Shown here: piece after piece, positions 17,068-25,516 of the stretch
How positions within the stretch are numbered: position 1 is the first letter of the stretch
Layout: each line of letters begins with the position of its first letter
From: an uncultured Alistipes sp.
Lineage (GTDB): Bacteria; Bacteroidota; Bacteroidia; Bacteroidales; Rikenellaceae
Reading direction: 5' to 3'
Assembly: GCA_944321185.1 (NCBI GenBank)
Contig: CALUKH010000008.1
Coordinates: forward strand, 1 to 57,749
Length of the DNA: 57,749 nt
Program-made: the position numbers and the translations under genes
Notes under the pieces: generated by a model
The model's database searches: none
Seen by the model: only the letters and a program-made list of their open reading frames with translations
What the model was told of the DNA's origin: nothing

Positions 17068-17233
17068 GAAGGTTCCGGCTTGGGATGACGGGGACCGTGG
17101 CATCCGGTCGGAGACGGAGCTCCACGCGGGGCTCTATGGATGATTAAAGGCAGGGTCTGCGCCGGAGCTGCTTGTGCGATCGGATACGGGGCGAACGCAG
17201 GCTGCAGGAAGGGGCAGCACCCCCCCCCGGGCG

Positions 17234-18172
17234 TCAATAGTGGGTAAATCCGTGCCAGTCGAGCGCCTCGGGCTGACCGTTGCGGAGCCAGGTGAGACCG
17301 TTGCCGGCCGTGATGCGGCCGATGGGGTAGAGCGGTGTGCCGAACTGCGCACGGAACTCCGCGGCCAGACGATCGGCTGCTTCGGCCTGGGCCGTCAGCA
17401 GCAGCTTGTAGTCCTCGCCGCCGCAGGCTGCCGTCTGCAGGTCCGATCCCGTGGCCACCGGGATGCTCTCAAGATCGATCTCGGCTCCCGCATGCGAAAG
17501 GTCGAGGATATGGCACAGATCGGAGGCCAGTCCGTCCGAGAGGTCCATCATGGCGTGGACCTCCCGCCGGGCGCCAAGCCAGATTCCCTCGTCGACCTGC
17601 GGTGCGGGATTGCGGTGTGCGTCGGCCAGCGGCGTATGAAGTCTCCCGGCGAGGATATCCCGAAGCCCGGCTCCCGAGGCTCCCAGTTCACCTGCCACGA
17701 AGATCCGGTCGCCCGGACGTGCATCGCGCCGGTGCTTGAGATGGTCGATCGGGGCGCGGCCTATGGCCGTGACGTTGATCGTGATGCCCGTTTCGGAGCG
17801 GGTTGTGTCGCCCCCGATGAGCGGTGTGGCAAAGCGTGCCGAAAGATCGTGGTAGCCCTCCATGAACTCCAGCGCCCACTGCTGGGTGGTATCCTTCGGC
17901 AGGGCGATCGAGAGCAGCGTCGCCACGGGGCGCGCCCCCATGGCGGCGACGTCGCTCAGATTGACGGCCAGCGACTTGCATCCCAACTCGCGGGCCGAAG
18001 TGGCGTGGCGCAGAAAGTGAACCCCCTCGGTCAGCAGGTCCGAGGTGAAGACCAGTGCCTCGCCCCCGTCGACGGGCAGCACGGCGCAATCGTCGCCGAT
18101 GCCTTCGAATCCCTGGTCGGGAAGCGCGGCAAAAAGTTGGCGTATCTGTTCGATGAATCCGAATTCGGTCAT
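17234..18172 (-). CDS. thiL: Thiamine-monophosphate kinase
   Basis: ThiL (312 aa) phosphorylates thiamine monophosphate to the active cofactor TPP. Visible are the Mg/ATP motif GIGDDCAVLPVDGGEALVFTSDLLTEGVHF, NLSDVAAMGARP, LIGGDTTRSETGI and MMDLSDGLASDL, in AIRS-family order. An in-frame TTG at 18196 is rejected as start because it lies inside the -7 box TATCTTTG (18201-18194 on this strand). The ATG at 18172 gives MTEFGFIEQI, as expected. The gene is divergent from aroQ with a compact shared promoter region. Confidence 0.93.
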   Translation of the reverse strand: MTEFGFIEQIRQLFAALPDQGFEGIGDDCAVLPVDGGEALVFTSDLLTEGVHFLRHATSARELGCKSLAVNLSDVAAMGARPVATLLSIALPKDTTQQWALEFMEGYHDLSARFATPLIGGDTTRSETGITINVTAIGRAPIDHLKHRRDARPGDRIFVAGELGASGAGLRDILAGRLHTPLADAHRNPAPQVDEGIWLGARREVHAMMDLSDGLASDLCHILDLSHAGAEIDLESIPVATGSDLQTAACGGEDYKLLLTAQAEAADRLAAEFRAQFGTPLYPIGRITAGNGLTWLRNGQPEALDWHGFTHY

Positions 18173-18193
18173 GTTTTTGCGATGGCAATCGGA

Positions 18194-18201
18194 CAAAGAT
18201 A
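18194..18201 (-). promoter_or_regulatory. -7 box of the thiL promoter
   Basis: Read on the minus strand this is TATCTTTG, an exact TAnnTTTG match 21 bases before the thiL ATG. It rules out the longer TTG start. Confidence 0.75.
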
Positions 18202-18223
18202 CCGATTTTTCGGCGAAAATAAC

Positions 18224-18231
18224 TACCTTTG
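18224..18231 (+). promoter_or_regulatory. -7 box of the aroQ promoter
   Basis: TACCTTTG matches TAnnTTTG exactly, 56 bases before the aroQ ATG. It is divergent from the thiL box, the two being 22 bases apart. Confidence 0.72.
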
Positions 18232-18287
18232 TTTCCGAATTGCCCGTCGCACGACGCGCAGTTTCGGATTTTTAACCCCAACGACAC

Positions 18288-18713
18288 ATGAAAATATTGA
18301 TTCTCAACGGCCCGAATCTCAATCTGCAGGGACGCCGCGATCCCGCCGTCTACGGCACACAAACCTTCGAGAGTTTCTACGACGAGCTCCGCCGGCGTTA
18401 TCCGACGGTCGAGTTCGAGTACCGGCAGTCGAATCACGAGGGAGTGCTCATCGATACGATTCAGCAGGCCGACGGTTGCTTCGACGGCGTGGTCCTCAAT
18501 GCCGGAGGCTATACCCATACGTCGGTGGCGCTGCGCGATGCCGTGGCGGCCGTGCAGGTGCCGGTTGTCGAGGTCCACATCTCGTCGATCCTCGCCCGCG
18601 AGGAGTTCCGCCACACCTCGCTGCTGGCCCCCGTGGCCAAAGGGTCGATCATGGGCTTCGGCCTGGATTCCTACCGGCTGGGCGTCGAGGCGCTGCTGCA
18701 GTCGGCCCGATAG
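18288..18713 (+). CDS. aroQ: 3-dehydroquinate dehydratase, type II
   Basis: A 141-residue shikimate-pathway enzyme of the dodecameric type II class. It has the N-terminal signature ILILNGPNLNLQGRRDPAVYGTQ, including the catalytic Arg and Tyr of the mobile loop, QSNHEGVLID, NAGGYTHTSVALRDA and the His in VEVHISSILAREEFRHTS. Length is typical. It leads a probable operon with pyk (gap 42 bases) and the flippase gene. Confidence 0.95.
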   Translation: MKILILNGPNLNLQGRRDPAVYGTQTFESFYDELRRRYPTVEFEYRQSNHEGVLIDTIQQADGCFDGVVLNAGGYTHTSVALRDAVAAVQVPVVEVHISSILAREEFRHTSLLAPVAKGSIMGFGLDSYRLGVEALLQSAR

Positions 18714-18755
18714 TTGAGCATCCAAAGTCATAACCGAAAAACAACGAGTATTGCT

Positions 18756-20231
18756 ATGTATCGCATGAAAAAAACCAAGATCGTCGCCACCATGTCGGAT
18801 TTCCGCTGTACGGAGGAGTTCGTCCAGAAACTCTTCGATGCCGGGATGGACGTTGTGCGCGTCAATTCGGCCCACGTCTCCGAAGAGGGTGCCACGAAGA
18901 TTGTCGAGACCGTCCACCGGGTCAACCCCGCCATTCCGATCATGATCGACACCAAGGGACCCGAGATCCGCGTCACGACGATCGCCGACGAATATGGCAA
19001 CAGCATCCGCTTCCAGGCCGGTGACCGCGTGGCCGTGCGCGGATCCGACGGCTCGGATCTCACGACGCGCAAGGTCGTCTACATGAACGTCCCCTCGATC
19101 GTGCGCGACATTCCGGTCGGCGCCCGCATGCTGATTGCCGATGGTGAGCTGGAGATCCGCGTCGTGGGAAAGACCGACGAGGAGCTCGACTGTGAATTCG
19201 TTGTCGGCGGCGCCATGCGTTCGCGCAAGAGCGTCAATGTCCCCGGCGTCTCGATCGACCTTCCGTCGGTGACCGAGAAGGACCGCCGCTTCATCGAGTG
19301 GGCCGTGCGCAACGACGTCGACTTCATCGCCCATTCGTTCGTCCGCTCGGCACGCGACGTGCAGGCCGTGCAGTCGATCCTCGACGCCCACCACAGCAAC
19401 ATCAAGATCATCTCGAAGATCGAAAACCAGGAGGGTCTGGACAACATCGACGAGATCATCGAGGCGTCGTACGGCATCATGGTGGCGCGCGGCGACCTGG
19501 GTGTCGAACTCCCGGCCGAAGCCATCCCCAATGCGCAGCGCCGCATCGTCGAGAAGTGTATCTGCGCCAAGCGCCCGGTGATCATCGCCACGCAGATGCT
19601 CTATTCGATGGTCAAGTCGCCGCGCCCGACGCGTGCCGAGGTCAGCGACGTGGCCAGCGCCATCTACGAACGGGTCGATGCCGTGATGCTGAGCGACGAG
19701 ACGGCCATGGGCGATTATCCCGTCGAGTCGGTCGAGACGATGGCCCGCGTGGCCCGCGCCATCGAACGCGACGAGGAGCATTTCCAGCCGATGATCGACA
19801 TGAACATGGTCTCGGTCAACCACGAAATTACGGCTCAGCTGGCCCGTTCGGCCGTGCGGGCCTCGACCAACCTCCCGATCAAGTATGTGATTCTCGATAC
19901 CAAGACCGGGCGCACGGGCCGTTATCTGGCCGCCTTCCGCGGTCGCAAGACCGTCATGGCCGTCTGCTATTCGCGTCATGCCCAGCGGATTCTGGCCCTC
20001 TCGTACGGCGTGGTCCCCATTCTGCGCAATCAGGAGCTGTCGGACCGCTACCACTTCCTGGTCGATGCGCTCGAATTCCTCGACCAGTACCGCAAACTCG
20101 ACGATGAGGATCTGATGGCCATCGTCGGCGGCAGCTTCGGACCCGACGGCGGAGCCTCCTATGTCGAGATCTCCAACGTGCGGAACATCCGTCGCCGCAA
20201 CGACGAAATCAAGGCCCGTCACAACGGTTAG
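18756..20231 (+). CDS. pyk: Pyruvate kinase
   Basis: This 491-residue glycolytic enzyme converts PEP and ADP to pyruvate and ATP. It shows KTKIVATMS at the N-terminus, VNSAHVSEEGATKIVETV, MIDTKGPEIRV, the Mg/PEP-site region KIISKIENQEGLDNIDEII, VARGDLGVELP, and the VMLSDETAMGDYPVESVETM signature. The start at 18756 (MYRMKKTKIV) is preferred to a TTG-type start at 18714 that would abut the aroQ stop; an alternative ATG nine bases downstream is also possible. The flippase gene begins three bases after its stop. Confidence 0.94.
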   Translation: MYRMKKTKIVATMSDFRCTEEFVQKLFDAGMDVVRVNSAHVSEEGATKIVETVHRVNPAIPIMIDTKGPEIRVTTIADEYGNSIRFQAGDRVAVRGSDGSDLTTRKVVYMNVPSIVRDIPVGARMLIADGELEIRVVGKTDEELDCEFVVGGAMRSRKSVNVPGVSIDLPSVTEKDRRFIEWAVRNDVDFIAHSFVRSARDVQAVQSILDAHHSNIKIISKIENQEGLDNIDEIIEASYGIMVARGDLGVELPAEAIPNAQRRIVEKCICAKRPVIIATQMLYSMVKSPRPTRAEVSDVASAIYERVDAVMLSDETAMGDYPVESVETMARVARAIERDEEHFQPMIDMNMVSVNHEITAQLARSAVRASTNLPIKYVILDTKTGRTGRYLAAFRGRKTVMAVCYSRHAQRILALSYGVVPILRNQELSDRYHFLVDALEFLDQYRKLDDEDLMAIVGGSFGPDGGASYVEISNVRNIRRRNDEIKARHNG

Positions 20232-20234
20232 ACC

Positions 20235-21686
20235 TTGGCCGGAGAGCTCAAAGAGAAGGTCGCGCGGGGCGTTGCGTGGAGCATGGCCGAGAAGATCGGT
20301 TCGATGCTCCTCACGATGGCCGTGCGGTTCGTGATCCTGCGCCTGCTGACGCGTGAGATCATGGGCTACATGGCCATCCCGACGGCCATCGTCACCGTGC
20401 TGCTGGTCCTCGTCGACGGCGGCTTCTCGCAGGGGCTCATCCGTCGCAAGGACCCCTCGAATACCGATTACAAGTCGGTCTTCCTGTTCAACATGAGCGT
20501 CGCGACGCTCTGCTACGTGCTGATGGTGGCCACGGCGCCGCTGGTGGCCCGCTGGTACGACATGCCGGTCATCGCCGAGATCGCTCCGGTCTTCTACCTG
20601 CTGTTGCCGCTGACGGCCCTGTGTGCCGTACAGAATACGATCTTCATCCGGCAGTTCCGTTTTGCGCTGCTCTCGAAGGTGACCTTTTTCGCGTCGCTCG
20701 TTGGCGGACTGGCTGCCATCGCCTTTGCCGTGGCCGGGTGGGGGATCTGGAGCCTGGTGATCGAACGGGTCGTCTCGGTGGGGCTGCGCACGGCGATCCT
20801 CTGGTGGCTGAGCGACTGGCGTCCGCGGGGCCGCTTTTCGCGGCAGCCTCTGCACGAAATGTCGAAGTTCGGCTGCAGCCTCATGGCTACGGACCTGATC
20901 TCGAACTTCTACAACAAGATCCCGCAGTTCTTCCTCGGATCGCTCTATCCGGCTTCGACGCTGGGATCGTTCGACCAGGCCGTCAAGATCAAGGACATGC
21001 CCGCCACGACCGGCATGCAGGCCGTGCAGAATGTCACCTTCCCGGCCTTCTCGAAGATCCGCGACGACCTTCCGAAACTCACCGAAAGCTATCGTCAGGT
21101 GGTGATGATCGTCGCCTACGTCATGTTTCCCGTCATGCTGGGACTTTCGGCCGTGGCCCACGACCTGTTTGGCGTGCTTCTGTCCGAGGAGTGGATGCCT
21201 ACGGTGCCCTATTTCGAGGTGGTCTGCCTGGCGGGGCTGTTCTCGCCCGTGGCCGTCATTTCGATGAACATTCTCAAGGCCCGGAGCGGCGGCCCGATCA
21301 GCGTGCGGCTCGGAATCCTCAAGAAGGTGGTTATGACGGTGATCTTCGCCGCGACGATCCCCCACGGCGTCATGGCCGTCGTCTGGGGGCTGGTGGCCAT
21401 CGCCGCCTGCGAAATGGGAATCAATTTCGTCGCCACACTGCGTTTCACCGACCTTACGATCGGACGCTTCCTGCGTACGCTGCTGCCCGTGGCGTTGCTC
21501 GCTGCGGGAATGTGGCTGGTCGTACGCGGCGTCGGGTCGCTCATCCCGGGCAGCGACATCCTGCGGCTGCTGGCCGAATTGGTGGTTGGTTTTGTCTTTT
21601 ATGTCGGAGGGTCGGCGCTGTTGCGCTTCGAGGCCTTCCGCGAGGTGTGCGACATCCTCAAAAAACAGATCGCCCACAAGTCGTAG
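20235..21686 (+). CDS. Lipopolysaccharide/polysaccharide flippase-like membrane protein (MOP superfamily, WzxC-like)
   Basis: A 483-residue protein with about 12-14 hydrophobic helices, of the polysaccharide biosynthesis (MATE/MOP flippase) type. Members translocate lipid-linked oligosaccharides across the inner membrane. The N-terminus LKEKVARGVAWSMAEKIGSM matches the conserved amphipathic start of such proteins. The start codon is therefore probably the TTG at 20235, three bases after pyk, rather than the internal ATG at 20283. No glycosyltransferase genes are adjacent, so the glycan carried cannot be named. Confidence 0.82.
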   Translation: MAGELKEKVARGVAWSMAEKIGSMLLTMAVRFVILRLLTREIMGYMAIPTAIVTVLLVLVDGGFSQGLIRRKDPSNTDYKSVFLFNMSVATLCYVLMVATAPLVARWYDMPVIAEIAPVFYLLLPLTALCAVQNTIFIRQFRFALLSKVTFFASLVGGLAAIAFAVAGWGIWSLVIERVVSVGLRTAILWWLSDWRPRGRFSRQPLHEMSKFGCSLMATDLISNFYNKIPQFFLGSLYPASTLGSFDQAVKIKDMPATTGMQAVQNVTFPAFSKIRDDLPKLTESYRQVVMIVAYVMFPVMLGLSAVAHDLFGVLLSEEWMPTVPYFEVVCLAGLFSPVAVISMNILKARSGGPISVRLGILKKVVMTVIFAATIPHGVMAVVWGLVAIAACEMGINFVATLRFTDLTIGRFLRTLLPVALLAAGMWLVVRGVGSLIPGSDILRLLAELVVGFVFYVGGSALLRFEAFREVCDILKKQIAHKS

Positions 21687-21725
21687 GCGATCCGTTCTCC
21701 ATTTGTTTGTGATTTTTGTCTCCCG

Positions 21726-22793
21726 TTACTTGTAGACCTTCGGCGTGATGATCCCCCGCAGGACGACCAGTGCGTTCTGCACCAGCGCCTCGAGTTCATT
21801 CTCACCTGCATAGACCGTCACCGGTGCGATGAACGAACAGTGGTTGCGGATGTACTCCACGACGGGTTCGTTGTAGGCGATGCCGCCCGTCAGCAGGATG
21901 CCGTCGACCCGGCCTTCGAGGGCGGCGGCCATGGCTCCGATCTGTTTCGAGATGTTGTAGCACATGGCATCCAGCACCTTGCGGGCCCGCTGATCGCCCT
22001 TGTCGATGCGTTCCATGACCTGGATCACGGAGTTCGTGCCCAGGTAGGCGACCAGTCCGCCCTTGCTCGAAACGTATTTCAGCAGCTCTTCGCGGGTGTA
22101 TTGCCCCGAGAAGCAGACCTTGATCAGGTCGCTCGACGGAATGCTGCCGGCCCGGTCCGGAGCGAAGGGCCCGTCGCCGTCCAGCGCATTGTTCACGTCG
22201 ACAATCCGGCCCTGACGGTGGGCTGCGACCGAGATGCCGCCGCCCATGTGGGCCACGATCAGGTTCGACTCCTCGTAGATGCGTCCGGTCTTCTGGCAGT
22301 GCAGACGGGCGATGGCCTTCTGGTTCAGGGCGTGGAAGACCGACTTGCGCGGGCACATCGGCATGCCGGTGATGCGCGCCGTGTCGTCCATCTCGTCCAC
22401 CACGGGCGGATCGGCGATGTAGGCCTTGACCTTGGCCATGTGGGCGATCTGTGCCGCGAGCAGTCCGCCCAGATTGCAGGCATGCTTCATCGTTGCGTTG
22501 CGCAGGTCGTAGCGCATCCGCGAATTCACCTCATACACGCCGGCCGGGATCGGGTGGATCAGTCCGCCGCGTCCGATGACGGCCGAGAGTTCGCGCAGCG
22601 GGAAGTTCGCTTCGCGCAGGGCCGAGAGGATCAATCCTCTGCGCCAGTCCAGCTGGTCGATGACGTCGGTAAAGCGCTGCAGCTCCTCGGTCGAGTGACG
22701 CAGCGTCAAATCCAACAAAGGCCGCTCTTCCTCATAAAGAGCGACCTTTGTGGATGTTGAGCCGGGATTTATCGCTAAGATTTTGTAGCTCAT
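21726..22793 (-). CDS. buk: Butyrate kinase (branched-chain acyl kinase family)
   Basis: A 355-residue ASKHA-fold kinase that converts acyl phosphate plus ADP to a short-chain acid plus ATP. It shows the phosphate-1 motif ILAINPGSTSTKVALYEEE, IGRGGLIHPIPAGVYEVN, LIVAHMGGGISVAAHRQGRIVDVNNALDGDGPFAPDRAG and the C-terminal ILLTGGIAYNEPVVEYI. This is the butyrate kinase rather than acetate kinase pattern. It lies 49 bases downstream of ptb on the same strand. Actual acids may be butyrate, isobutyrate or isovalerate. Confidence 0.93.
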   Translation of the reverse strand: MSYKILAINPGSTSTKVALYEEERPLLDLTLRHSTEELQRFTDVIDQLDWRRGLILSALREANFPLRELSAVIGRGGLIHPIPAGVYEVNSRMRYDLRNATMKHACNLGGLLAAQIAHMAKVKAYIADPPVVDEMDDTARITGMPMCPRKSVFHALNQKAIARLHCQKTGRIYEESNLIVAHMGGGISVAAHRQGRIVDVNNALDGDGPFAPDRAGSIPSSDLIKVCFSGQYTREELLKYVSSKGGLVAYLGTNSVIQVMERIDKGDQRARKVLDAMCYNISKQIGAMAAALEGRVDGILLTGGIAYNEPVVEYIRNHCSFIAPVTVYAGENELEALVQNALVVLRGIITPKVYK

Positions 22794-22842
22794 GAAGTTC
22801 TCGGTTCATTCAGGTTAAGGGCGGCTTATCCGGCCGCAAAGG

Positions 22843-23751
22843 TCATTTCTTTACGGCCAGGCAAGCCAGGGCGATCGAGTAGAGTTTCGTGAGGCTGGTG
22901 TCGCCGCGCGAGGTCAGCACGCAGGGGACATTCGTACCCATCACCATGGCAGCCAGTTCACCGCCGCAGAGGTGCGTGGCGCTCTTGAAGAAGACGTTGG
23001 CCGACTCCAGGTTCGGGAAGAGCAGGCAGTCCGGATCTCCGGCCACCGACGAACCCTTCACCTTCTTGTGCTCGGCGACCTCCTTGTAGAGGGCCACGTC
23101 GAGCGACAGCGGGCCGTCGACGATGACGTTGCCCAGCTGACCGCGGTCGCCCATCTTGGCCAGGATGGCGCCGTCGGTCGACGAAACCACACTCGTGAGC
23201 ACCTGCTCCGACGGAGCGATGCAGGCGATCTTCGGGCAGTCGATACCCAGCAGTTTGGCCGTCTGGGCCAGGTAGCCGATCTGTTTCATCTTCTGCTTGA
23301 AGTCGGGCAGCGGAATGACGGCCACGTCCGAGATGATGAGCAGTTTGTGGTAGCAGGGCATCTCGATGATCGAGACATGGCTCAGGACGCCCTTCGGCGG
23401 GAAGAGGCCGGCATCCTTGTTCAGGATTCCGCGCATGTACTTGTCCGTCGAGACCAGACCCTTCATCAGCACGTCGGCATTGCCGGCCACGACGGCCGCA
23501 ACGGCCTGCTGAACGCACTTTACGTCATTGGGTTCGTTGACGATGTTGAAGGCCTTGATGTCGATGTTGTTTTCGGCGCAGACCTGTTCGATGACTGCCT
23601 TGTCGCCGAAGAGCGTCGGCTCGACAAGTCCCTCCTTGTAGGCCTCGTAGACGGCCTGCAGCGTGTGCGAATCCTGGCCGTAAGCCACGGCAAGGCGCTT
23701 TTTGCCCCGTTTTCTCGCCTCTTCGACGATCTCGGTAAGATGCTGAATCAT
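22843..23751 (-). CDS. ptb: Phosphate butyryltransferase (phosphotransacylase family)
   Basis: This 302-residue enzyme exchanges CoA for phosphate on a short-chain acyl-CoA, feeding the kinase encoded downstream. It shows AVAYGQDSHTLQAVYEAYKEGLVEPTLFGD, ADVLMKGLVSTDKYMRGIL, LSHVSIIEMP, PDFKQKMKQI and the C-terminal VMGTNVPCVLTSRGDTSLTKLYSIALA, typical of the Ptb branch (~300 aa) rather than long Pta. It sits between ackA (upstream) and buk (downstream), all on the minus strand, so it could also serve acetyl-CoA. The substrate needs biochemical data. Confidence 0.9.
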   Translation of the reverse strand: MIQHLTEIVEEARKRGKKRLAVAYGQDSHTLQAVYEAYKEGLVEPTLFGDKAVIEQVCAENNIDIKAFNIVNEPNDVKCVQQAVAAVVAGNADVLMKGLVSTDKYMRGILNKDAGLFPPKGVLSHVSIIEMPCYHKLLIISDVAVIPLPDFKQKMKQIGYLAQTAKLLGIDCPKIACIAPSEQVLTSVVSSTDGAILAKMGDRGQLGNVIVDGPLSLDVALYKEVAEHKKVKGSSVAGDPDCLLFPNLESANVFFKSATHLCGGELAAMVMGTNVPCVLTSRGDTSLTKLYSIALACLAVKK

Positions 23752-23790
23752 GATGTTTGAGATTTTATGGGATTCTTGTATCCGTTGTTT

Positions 23791-24993
23791 TTATTTGACC
23801 AGGTTGTAGGTGTCGGTGGCGATCATCAGCTCCTCGTCGGTAGCGATGACGGCGACCTTGACCTTTGATTCGGGTTTCGAGAGGATTTTGTTCACGCCGC
23901 GCGTGCCGCGGTTGGCCTCCTGGTCGAATTCGACGCCCATGAATTCGAGTCCCGAGCAGACCGATTCGCGCATTTCGCTCGAGTTCTCGCCCACGCCGCC
24001 CGTGAAGACGATCAGATCCACGCCACCCATCTCGGCGGCATATTCGCCGACGAACTTCTTGATGCGGCGGTAGTACATGTCGCGGGCCAGAATGGCGCGT
24101 TCGTTGCCCTCGTCGTAAGCGTGGTCGATGTCGCGCATGTCGCTCGAGATGCCCGTCAGACCCAGCACGCCGGACTTCTTGTTCATCATCGTCTCGAGCT
24201 GGGCGTAGGTCATGCCCTCCTTTTCGCCGATGAAGGTGATGGCGCTGGCGTCAACCTGGCCGCAGCGCGTGCCCATGACCAGACCGTCGAGCGGCGAGAA
24301 GCCCATCGACGTATCGAACGACTTGCCGTTGAGCACGGCCGTGACGGAACCACCGTTGCCGATGTGGCAGGTGACGATCTTCGAGTTTTCGAACTCCAGG
24401 CCGGCCAGTTCGGCGCCGACGCGGGCCACGTACTTGTGGCTGGTTCCGTGGAATCCGTACTTGCGCACGCGGTATTTTTCATAGTATTCGTACGGCAGGG
24501 CGTACATGTAGTTGACGGCGGGGATGGTCTGGTGGAACGACGTGTCGAAGACCGTCACCTGCTTCACGCCCGGGAGCACCTTCTCCACGGCGTTGATACC
24601 CTCCAGACTGGCGGGGTTGTGCAGCGGGGCGATCTGACACAGCGACTGGATTTTGGCCTTGACATCCTCGGTGACGATGCAGCTGGCGGGGAAGTATTCG
24701 CCGCCGTGAGCCACGCGGTGGCCGACGGCCTTCACCTCGTCGAGCGACGCGATCACGCCGTGCGTGGGGTCGGTCAGGGCGTCGAGGACCAGTTTGATGC
24801 CGGTCGTGTGGTCGGGGATCGGCTGGTGGAGTTCGAACGGCGTCTTGCCCACGGGTTTGTGGGTGAGGTCGCCTTCGGGCAGACCGATGCGTTCGACGAG
24901 ACCTTTGGCGAGCAGTTTGCCCGTCGTGCCCTCCATGTCGATCACCTGGTATTTGATCGACGAGGAGCCGCAGTTCAATACGAGAATTACCAT
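23791..24993 (-). CDS. ackA: Acetate kinase
   Basis: AckA (400 aa) makes ATP from acetyl phosphate. The N-terminal ILVLNCGSSSIKYQVIDME, HRVAHGGEYF (catalytic Arg), FDTSFHQTIP, RKYGFHGTSHKYV, CHIGNGGSVTAVLNGKSFDTSMGFSPLDGLVMGTR and VFTGGVGENSSEMRE are all in place. It is 39 bases upstream of ptb. No pta gene is in the window, so either pta is elsewhere or the adjacent phosphotransacylase supplies acetyl phosphate. Confidence 0.96.
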   Translation of the reverse strand: MVILVLNCGSSSIKYQVIDMEGTTGKLLAKGLVERIGLPEGDLTHKPVGKTPFELHQPIPDHTTGIKLVLDALTDPTHGVIASLDEVKAVGHRVAHGGEYFPASCIVTEDVKAKIQSLCQIAPLHNPASLEGINAVEKVLPGVKQVTVFDTSFHQTIPAVNYMYALPYEYYEKYRVRKYGFHGTSHKYVARVGAELAGLEFENSKIVTCHIGNGGSVTAVLNGKSFDTSMGFSPLDGLVMGTRCGQVDASAITFIGEKEGMTYAQLETMMNKKSGVLGLTGISSDMRDIDHAYDEGNERAILARDMYYRRIKKFVGEYAAEMGGVDLIVFTGGVGENSSEMRESVCSGLEFMGVEFDQEANRGTRGVNKILSKPESKVKVAVIATDEELMIATDTYNLVK

Positions 24994-25040
24994 AATGCGA
25001 TATTGTTTTTAAGTTTTCTGTATGATCGTTTTGCCGGTTT

Positions 25041-25412
25041 TCAGGCCCGGGTCTGCGAACCGATGAACATGCCCAGCGCCGTAAAGAGCAGGCATACGCA
25101 AATGCTCAGTACCACATACCAGGCCGCCGGTCCGAAGTCGCCGGCCCGGAGCAGCCGCACCGTATCGGCCGAAAAGGTCGAGAAGGTGGTGAATCCGCCG
25201 CAGAGCCCCACGACGAGCAGCCAGCTCCAGGTTGACGAGGAGAGCGTCTGCAGCAGGAAGCCGATCAGCAGCGACCCGACGGCGTTGACCGTGAACGTAC
25301 CGAGCGGGAATCCCAGCAGCAGCTGTCCGCCGAGCATCCAGGTCGAGAGGGCGTAGCGGGCCATGCTGCCGACGGCTCCGCCCAATCCCACGCAGAAGAG
25401 TTCACGAATCAT
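25041..25412 (-). CDS. crcB: Fluoride exporter CrcB/FluC
   Basis: A 123-residue four-helix membrane protein that forms dual-topology dimeric fluoride channels. It contains GGAVGSMARYALSTW, FPLGTFTVNAVGSLLIGFL (the conserved Asn) and GLCGGFTTFSTFSADTVRLL (the Phe-box and central Na+ site region). Only one copy is present, as in homodimeric systems. The -7 box at 25451-25444 implies a leader of only about 25 bases, too short for a fluoride riboswitch. Confidence 0.93.
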   Translation of the reverse strand: MIRELFCVGLGGAVGSMARYALSTWMLGGQLLLGFPLGTFTVNAVGSLLIGFLLQTLSSSTWSWLLVVGLCGGFTTFSTFSADTVRLLRAGDFGPAAWYVVLSICVCLLFTALGMFIGSQTRA

Positions 25413-25443
25413 AAGTAAATTTAGGTAGTATTTTACGAATATG

Positions 25444-25451
25444 CAAATTTA
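25444..25451 (-). promoter_or_regulatory. -7 box of the crcB promoter
   Basis: Read on the minus strand this is TAAATTTG, an exact TAnnTTTG match 31 bases before the crcB ATG, in an AT-rich stretch between crcB and proA. Confidence 0.72.
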
Positions 25452-25516
25452 CGTAAAAAAATGATTACGGATCGTTTTATTTTTTGCCCGAAAAATAGGA
25501 TTTTTTATCCGATTGG

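Noticed and set aside
18173-18196. Longer thiL starting from TTG at 18196
   Set aside because: The codon lies inside the -7 box of the thiL promoter and the extra residues are not family-like.
17688-21677. A 1329-codon minus-strand open frame over aroQ, pyk and the flippase gene
   Set aside because: It crosses thiL in another frame and the divergent promoter region, and is low-complexity shadow sequence opposite well-recognised genes.
25413-25516. Fluoride riboswitch in front of crcB
   Set aside because: The leader is too short and no crcB-motif core could be found.
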